Below, one piece after another: positions 59,552-64,000 of a DNA stretch of 64,000 nucleotides. The notes beneath the pieces were generated by a model. It saw only the letters and a program-made list of their open reading frames with translations. It had not been told where the DNA came from and did no database searches. The position numbers and the translations under genes are program-made. The stretch covers positions 2,336,001-2,400,000 of the forward strand of contig NC_008148.1 of assembly GCF_000014185.1 (NCBI RefSeq), given 5' to 3'. Within the stretch, counting starts at the first letter, position 1; each line of letters starts with the position of its first letter. The stretch comes from Rubrobacter xylanophilus DSM 9941 (GTDB lineage: Bacteria > Actinomycetota > Rubrobacteria > Rubrobacterales > Rubrobacteraceae).

Positions 59552-60448
59552 TTGACCGAGAGCAGTCGCCCTTCGGGGCCGGATCCCGCGGAGATCTGGA
59601 CCCGGTGGTACGAGGCGGGCAGCAGGATGTGGACCGATCTGCTGCAGGGGGGGCCTGAGAGGTACGTGGACCCCTGGGGGCTCTACCGGCAGTGGTTCGA
59701 GAGCGTGGAGCGGATGCGTGAGCGGCCCGCGCAGAAGAACGGGGCCGCCGGGGGCTCCGCGCCCGACGAGCTGCGGGAGGCCTGGAGCCGGTGGGTCGAG
59801 GCGGCGGTCGACTCCTGGCAGCGCTCCGCGCAGGTGGGGATGGAGATGGCCGGGCTAGCGCCGCGCTGGCTCAGGGCGCTGCAGCAGGCGCAGGAGAACC
59901 TGCTGCGGGTCGAGAACCCGCCTCGGGACCCGATGCAGTTCATGGCCCAGTGGTACAACGCCACCAGCGGCCCGCTCGCCGAGTTCGTGCAGGACGTCAT
60001 AGAGCGGGAGGAGTTCCTCGAGCCCGCGAGCCAGTACCTGAGGAGCTACGCCGGCCTCTACCGGCTGTTCCGGCGCAGTGCCGAGGAGTACCTGAGGACC
60101 ATGCAGCTCCCCACCCGCTCCGACATCAGCCGGGTGGCCTCGCTGGTCGTGGCGCTCGAGGAGAAGGTCGACCGGCTGGACGAGGCCTTCGAGGACTTCG
60201 AGTACCGCAGCGCCCGGCCCGCCACCGAGGAGAGGGTGGCCGCGCTCGAGGAGCGGCTCGGGAGGGTCGAGGAGAAGGTCGACCGGCTGCTGCGGGCCCT
60301 CGAGGGGCGGCCGGCCGGCGGGACCAGGGCCACCGAGGCGGCCAGGAGAGAGGCCGCCGAGCGGGGCGTGGACCTCTCCCGGGTCGAGGGCACCGGGGAG
60401 GGCGGCAGGATCACCGTGGAAGACGTGCGCAGGAAGGGGGAGAGCTAG
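59552..60448 (+). CDS. phaE: Class III PHA synthase subunit PhaE, with C-terminal E3-binding-like domain
   Basis: PhaE-like subunit of 298 aa that pairs with a short PhaC to polymerise hydroxyacyl-CoA. The N-terminal two thirds are helical and Trp-rich (RWYEAGSRMWTDLLQGG, MQFMAQWYNATSGPLAEFVQ). A coiled coil follows with two EEKVDRL repeats. The last 39 residues (260-298) read ATEAARREAAERG, VDLSRVEGTGEGGRITVEDV, a peripheral-subunit-binding domain as in 2-oxoacid dehydrogenase E2, which is unexpected in PhaE. TTG 59552 lies 8 bases after AGGAGGT. The phaC start follows 3 bases after its stop. Confidence 0.85.
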   Translation: MTESSRPSGPDPAEIWTRWYEAGSRMWTDLLQGGPERYVDPWGLYRQWFESVERMRERPAQKNGAAGGSAPDELREAWSRWVEAAVDSWQRSAQVGMEMAGLAPRWLRALQQAQENLLRVENPPRDPMQFMAQWYNATSGPLAEFVQDVIEREEFLEPASQYLRSYAGLYRLFRRSAEEYLRTMQLPTRSDISRVASLVVALEEKVDRLDEAFEDFEYRSARPATEERVAALEERLGRVEEKVDRLLRALEGRPAGGTRATEAARREAAERGVDLSRVEGTGEGGRITVEDVRRKGES

Positions 60449-60451
60449 GAG

Positions 60452-61528
60452 ATGGCCCAGCCCGTTAACGCCGGAGGCGCCGCGGCCAACGGCCTCGAGG
60501 AGCTCCTCGACAAGTACCGGCGGGGGATGAGCATCATCGTCGAGGGCGCCCGCATAGACACCGGCCAGACGCCCAAGGAGGTCGTCTGGACCAAGAACAA
60601 GGCCAGGCTCTACCGCTACGAGCCCTACCGGGAGAAGAAGTACCGGACCCCCATCCTCATCGTCTACGCGCTCATCAACCGGCCCTACGTGCTCGACCTC
60701 ATCCCCGGCAACAGCTTTATAGAGTACCTGGTCGGCGAGGGGTTCGACGTGTACATGCTCGACTGGGGCATCCCGGGGGACGAGGACGCGGAGATGTCCT
60801 TCGAGCACTACGTGCTGGACTACCTCCCGCGGGCCGCGCGCAAGGTCATGAGGACCTCAGGGACGGAGGACTACACCCTCTTCGGCTACTGCATGGGCGG
60901 CACCATGAGCGCCATGTACGCCGCGCTCTTCCCCGAGCGGATGCGCAACCTCGTTCTGCTCACCGCCCCCATCGCCTTCCCCAAGGAGCACCTGGGGCTA
61001 TACGCCCTCTTCACCGACAGCAAGTACCTCGACCCCGGCATCATGGCCGACGCCTTCGGCTGCATCCCCGGCGAGATCATCGACACCGGCAACCGCATGC
61101 TCCGGCCCGTCACCAACTACGTGGGCACCTACGTGAGCATGTGGGAGCGGATCTTCGAGGACAAGCCGATGGAGACCTGGCTCGCGATGAACAAGTGGGT
61201 CAACGACGGCCCGCCGTTCCCCGGGGCGGCGTTCAAGCAGTGGATCACCGAGTTCTACCAGCAGAACAGGCTGGTGAAGGGCGAGATCCGGCTGCGCGGC
61301 CGCCGGGTGGACCTCTCGAACATCCGCTGCCCGCTCCTCTCCGTCGCCGGCAAGAAGGACCACATCTGCACCGTGCCGCAGGCGGAGGCGATCATGGACC
61401 TGGTCTCGAGCGAGGACAAGGAGTTCTTCGTGCTGGACGCCGGGCACGTCGGCCTGATGACCGGCCGCGGCGCCAAGAAGGGCCTCTGGCCCAAGGTGAG
61501 CGGCTGGCTCTCCGAGCGCTCCGGCTAG
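60452..61528 (+). CDS. phaC: Class III poly(3-hydroxyalkanoate) synthase subunit PhaC
   Basis: Catalytic PHA synthase subunit of 358 aa, the length of class III enzymes (about 355-365). The lipase-like box is FGYCMGGTMSAMYA with nucleophilic Cys147. The catalytic Asp is in VAGKKDHICTV and the His in DAGHVGLMTG. WGIPGDEDAEMSFEHYVLDY is typical. It forms the active enzyme with PhaE, polymerising (R)-3-hydroxyacyl-CoA. GGGGAGAGC precedes ATG 60452. It is convergent with a second synthase of another class. Confidence 0.94.
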   Translation: MAQPVNAGGAAANGLEELLDKYRRGMSIIVEGARIDTGQTPKEVVWTKNKARLYRYEPYREKKYRTPILIVYALINRPYVLDLIPGNSFIEYLVGEGFDVYMLDWGIPGDEDAEMSFEHYVLDYLPRAARKVMRTSGTEDYTLFGYCMGGTMSAMYAALFPERMRNLVLLTAPIAFPKEHLGLYALFTDSKYLDPGIMADAFGCIPGEIIDTGNRMLRPVTNYVGTYVSMWERIFEDKPMETWLAMNKWVNDGPPFPGAAFKQWITEFYQQNRLVKGEIRLRGRRVDLSNIRCPLLSVAGKKDHICTVPQAEAIMDLVSSEDKEFFVLDAGHVGLMTGRGAKKGLWPKVSGWLSERSG

Positions 61529-61551
61529 CCCGGCCGCCCCGAAGGCCCCTG

Positions 61552-63396
61552 CTACTCGTCGCGCTCCCGGACGTAGGTGCCGGGAGCGTCTTCTATGGGC
61601 GGGTACTTCTCGCTGCCCATCGGGGGCGGGTCGGTCTCCCCGCCGCAGCGCTCGGCGAGCCAGCGGGCCCAGTCGGTCCACCAGGAGCCCTCCCGCTCGG
61701 CCGCCCTCTCCCGCCACTCCTCGGCGGTCTCGAAGTCCCCGGCGTCCCCGCCCTCGTTGACCCAGTGCTTGCCCTTGCCCTTCGCGGGCGGGTTTATGAT
61801 GCCTGCGACGTGCCCGCTCGAGGCCAGCACGAAGCGGACCCGGGCGCCGGTGAGCTTCCCGACCTTCCACGCGGACCTCCACGGCACGATGTGGTCCTTC
61901 TCCGCCCCCACCGCGTAGACCTCGCCGGAGATCCGGCGCAGGTCTATCGGGCGCCCGCCGAGCCTCACCTTGCCCGGCTTGACGAGGTTGTTCTCCAGGT
62001 AGGTGTTGCGCAGGTAGAAGCTGTGGGCGGCGCGGGCCATGCGGGTGGAGTCGGAGTTCCAGTAGAGCAGGTCGAAGGCGGGGGGCTTCTGGCCCATGAG
62101 GTAGTTGTTGACCACGCTGGACCAGATCAGGTCGGTCGGGCGCAGCAGGTTGAACATGTTGTAGAGCGCCCGGCCCTCCAGGTAGCCCCGCTCCATCATC
62201 TGCTGCTCGATAAAGTCTATCTGCGGCTCGTCGATGAACACGGAGGTGTCGCCCACGTCGGAGAAGTCCAGCAGCGAGACGATGAAGGTGGCCGGGCCGA
62301 AGCGGTTCTCCCCGCCGGCCTCCAGGTAGGCGAGCGTCATGGCCAGCAGGGTGCCGCCGATGCAGTAGCCCATGGGGTTCACGGCCTCGGAGCCGGTGAT
62401 CTCGCGCGCCACCTCGGCGGCCTTCAGGGGCCCCTCGTTCATGTAGTCCTCGAAGGTGGTGTCCTCCATGGAGGCGTCCGGGTTCTTCCAGGAGATCATG
62501 AAGAGGGTGAACCCCTGCTCCAGCATGTACCTCACGAAGCTGTTCTCGGGCCTGAGGTCGAGGATGTAGTACTTGTTGATCCAGGGGGGTATCCACAGCA
62601 GGGGCACCTCGCGGACCTTCTCGGTCCGGGGTTCGTACTGGATGAGCTCGATGAGCCGACTGCGGTAGACGACCTTCCCGGGGGTGGTGGCCAGATCCCT
62701 CCCGAGCTCGAAGGCGGTCATGTCGGTCATGCTGAGGCGCCCCCGCCGGATGTCCTCCAGCAGGTTGCGCACCCCGTCGGCGAGGCTCGCGCCCCCGGTC
62801 TGCATCGCCCGCCTGAGGGCCGCGGGGTTGGTGAGCAGGAAGTTGACCGGCGCCATCGCCTCCACGAACTGGCGCAGGTGGAAGCGCAGGCGGCGCTCCT
62901 CTTCCTCGTCCTCCCCGGCGGTCTCCTCCGCCTCCCGCATGAGGTACTCGGAGGCCAGCAGGTAGGTCTCCTTCAGGGTCCGGTAGTAGGGGTTCTCCTC
63001 CCACTCCGGGGCGGAGAAGCGCCGGTCGGGGCGGCCCTCCCGCCGCTGCTCCGGGACCGGCAGCCCCCAAGCCCGCGAGACGGCGGCGTTCCAGGACTCC
63101 ACGGCCGCGCTCCAGGAGCGCAGGTTGTAGTCCACGGCCCGCTGCATGGCGCGGCCCGGGTCGGACATCTCCCGCAGCCAGAGCTTCTGCAGGGCCCAGA
63201 CGACCTCGGCCCAGTTTATGGGGAGCACCCGCTGCAGCGGGTTGGCCTTCCAGGCCGCCTCGACCGCCGAGATCAGGGGGTCCCTCACGGCCGCCGAGCG
63301 CGCCTGCTCCTCGAGCCCCCGCCTGAGCCACTCCCACCAGGCGCCGGACGGAACGGAGTGCCCAGAAGTCGCCGGTGTGCCGCCGGACTCGCTCAC
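61552..63396 (-). CDS. phaC: Class I/II-type poly(3-hydroxyalkanoate) synthase
   Basis: PHA synthase of 614 aa, the length and architecture of class I/II enzymes, with a long N-terminal domain (NPYYRTLKETYLLASEYLM). The catalytic domain carries MGYCIGGTLLAMTLAYL with Cys345, AVGAEKDHIVPW (Asp) and ASSGHVAGIINPP (His). YILDLRPENSFVRYMLEQG and FMISWKNPD are class-typical. GTG 63396 follows GGGAGGAG. It is convergent with the phaE-phaC operon, so the organism has both architectures, perhaps for different monomers. Confidence 0.94.
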   Translation of the reverse strand: MSESGGTPATSGHSVPSGAWWEWLRRGLEEQARSAAVRDPLISAVEAAWKANPLQRVLPINWAEVVWALQKLWLREMSDPGRAMQRAVDYNLRSWSAAVESWNAAVSRAWGLPVPEQRREGRPDRRFSAPEWEENPYYRTLKETYLLASEYLMREAEETAGEDEEEERRLRFHLRQFVEAMAPVNFLLTNPAALRRAMQTGGASLADGVRNLLEDIRRGRLSMTDMTAFELGRDLATTPGKVVYRSRLIELIQYEPRTEKVREVPLLWIPPWINKYYILDLRPENSFVRYMLEQGFTLFMISWKNPDASMEDTTFEDYMNEGPLKAAEVAREITGSEAVNPMGYCIGGTLLAMTLAYLEAGGENRFGPATFIVSLLDFSDVGDTSVFIDEPQIDFIEQQMMERGYLEGRALYNMFNLLRPTDLIWSSVVNNYLMGQKPPAFDLLYWNSDSTRMARAAHSFYLRNTYLENNLVKPGKVRLGGRPIDLRRISGEVYAVGAEKDHIVPWRSAWKVGKLTGARVRFVLASSGHVAGIINPPAKGKGKHWVNEGGDAGDFETAEEWRERAAEREGSWWTDWARWLAERCGGETDPPPMGSEKYPPIEDAPGTYVRERDE

Positions 63397-63469
63397 CGCA
63401 AGCTCCTCCCGAAAGGATCGCTCTCTATCACCCTCAGGGGGCAGTTTAACCCCTCCCCACGCCCCGCGC

Positions 63470-63499
63470 TTGACCGGAGGAGGAGCCCGCGCGTATATT
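63470..63499 (+). promoter_or_regulatory. Promoter of the acyl-CoA dehydrogenase gene (leaderless)
   Basis: TTGACC (63470-63475) and TATATT (63494-63499) are spaced by 18 bases. The ATG at 63508 begins 8 bases after the -10 box, so transcription should start at the start codon. Confidence 0.6.
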
Positions 63500-63507
63500 T
63501 GCCCTGC

Positions 63508-64000
63508 ATGCCCCCAAACCCGCACAGCGCCGCGGACTTCGCCAGGACCGACCGCCTGCTCTCGCGGGAGGAGCTGGCGGTGCGCGACCGGGTGCGCGCC
63601 TTCGTGGAGGAGGAGGTGATCCCGGTCGCCGCGGAGCACTGGGACCGCGCGCAGTTCCCCTTCGGGCTCCTGAAGGGGCTCGGGGAGCTGGGCCTGCTGG
63701 GCGGCACCTACGAGAAGCGCTACGGCGGCTCCGGGATGAACAACGTGGCCTACGGCCTCGGGGTGGCCGAGCTGGCCCGCGGCTCCGGCAGCCTCTCGAC
63801 CTTCCTGCACGTACAGAGCGGGCTGGCCATGGCGGCCATCCACGAGCTGGGCAGCGAGGAGCAGAAGGAGCGCTGGCTGCCCCCCATGGCCCGCTGCGAG
63901 AAGACCGGCTGCTTCGCCCTCACCGAGCCGGAGGCCGGGAGCGACCCTGCCTCCATGCGAACCACCGCCTCGCGGGCGCCGGGCGGCTACGTGCTGGAGG
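63508..64000 (+). CDS. Acyl-CoA dehydrogenase, glutaryl-CoA dehydrogenase-like (partial, N-terminal 164 residues)
   Basis: FAD-dependent acyl-CoA dehydrogenase cut off by the right edge. The N-terminal helical domain reads LLSREELAVRDRVRAFVEEE and LGELGLLGGTYEKRYGGSGM. The middle domain begins with GCFALTEPEAGSDPASMRT, the FAD/substrate-binding signature. The ordering FLHVQSGLAMAAIHELGSEE is most like glutaryl-CoA dehydrogenases, which oxidise and decarboxylate glutaryl-CoA. The catalytic Glu would lie outside the window, so the substrate is tentative. The mRNA is probably leaderless. Confidence 0.86.
   Translation, partial: MPPNPHSAADFARTDRLLSREELAVRDRVRAFVEEEVIPVAAEHWDRAQFPFGLLKGLGELGLLGGTYEKRYGGSGMNNVAYGLGVAELARGSGSLSTFLHVQSGLAMAAIHELGSEEQKERWLPPMARCEKTGCFALTEPEAGSDPASMRTTASRAPGGYVLE

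Noticed and set aside
1-64000. CRISPR arrays, tRNA or rRNA genes, prophage or integrative element
   Set aside because: No regularly spaced direct repeats, tRNA-like cloverleaf with TTCGA arm, integrase or transposase was seen on reading both strands; a dedicated tRNA scan was not possible.

Overview
The window is about 70% GC by eye, with short intergenic gaps and GTG or TTG starts alongside ATG. Stop/start overlaps of the ATGA, GTGA and TAGTG type are frequent. The gene content includes a mannosylglycerate hydrolase, class III and class I-type PHA synthases, many acyl-CoA enzymes, an ECF41 sigma factor, TrmFO and a CysA-type sulfurtransferase. This fits a thermophilic or stress-tolerant Rubrobacter-like actinobacterium; that identification is an inference from gene content. 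No rRNA, tRNA, CRISPR array, transposase or prophage was recognised. No stretch longer than about 300 bases lacks a gene.

Layout. 1-6722: housekeeping genes (pyruvate dehydrogenase E1 alpha fragment, RdgB, an aminotransferase paired with a divergent ATP-grasp ligase, TrmFO, a membrane-anchored hydrolase). 6729-13212: a leftward lipid-oxidation run (two SDRs, a thioesterase, 3-hydroxyacyl-CoA dehydrogenase, an ACAD10-type phosphotransferase, a ComB homologue, an acyl-CoA synthetase). 13364-14377: a phosphotriesterase-family hydrolase. 14374-20964: a 3-hydroxybutyrate/acetoacetate utilisation set (MHS transporter, BDH, acetoacetyl-CoA synthetase, enoyl-CoA hydratase) with a secreted esterase upstream and a PucR-type regulator divergent from it.

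23839-31466: a sulfur region. It holds a TauE exporter, a sulfatase translationally coupled to a Stf0 sulfotransferase, a sulfite oxidase-like molybdoenzyme, a rhodanese, carbonic anhydrase, OsmC, APS kinase and a cysteine-free Rrf2 regulator. A short motif, TAGACAA, recurs in three leaders here. 31801-37375: a CoA-transferase-like protein, an acyl-CoA ligase, a CocE hydrolase and a thiolase.

38229-40505 is the most striking segment: a leftward operon encoding a four-helix membrane protein, an ECF41 sigma factor, a PPOX-family protein and an AhpD/carboxymuconolactone-decarboxylase-like protein. The last gene is interrupted by an in-frame TGA exactly where the second redox cysteine (CPF-C) should be. 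A hairpin of bacterial SECIS geometry follows directly, so I read it as a selenoprotein gene.

40593-55827: a mixed metabolic block. It holds a thioesterase, enoyl-CoA hydratase, a methylmalonyl-CoA mutase B12-binding subunit, a FAH-family hydrolase, PdxH, a FUSC-like exporter, RidA, a FAD/Fe-S D-2-hydroxyacid dehydrogenase, mannosylglycerate hydrolase with a flippase-like membrane protein, an AHL-lactonase-like enzyme, and alcohol and aldehyde dehydrogenases. 56023-64000: an acyl-CoA ligase with a second CocE hydrolase, then the PHA synthesis locus. There phaE-phaC (class III, with a C-terminal E3-binding-like domain on PhaE) converges on a class I-type synthase. A partial glutaryl-CoA-dehydrogenase-like ACAD gene ends the window.

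Overall the window couples fatty-acid/hydroxyacid oxidation and PHA storage with sulfur-oxyanion handling and stress regulation.
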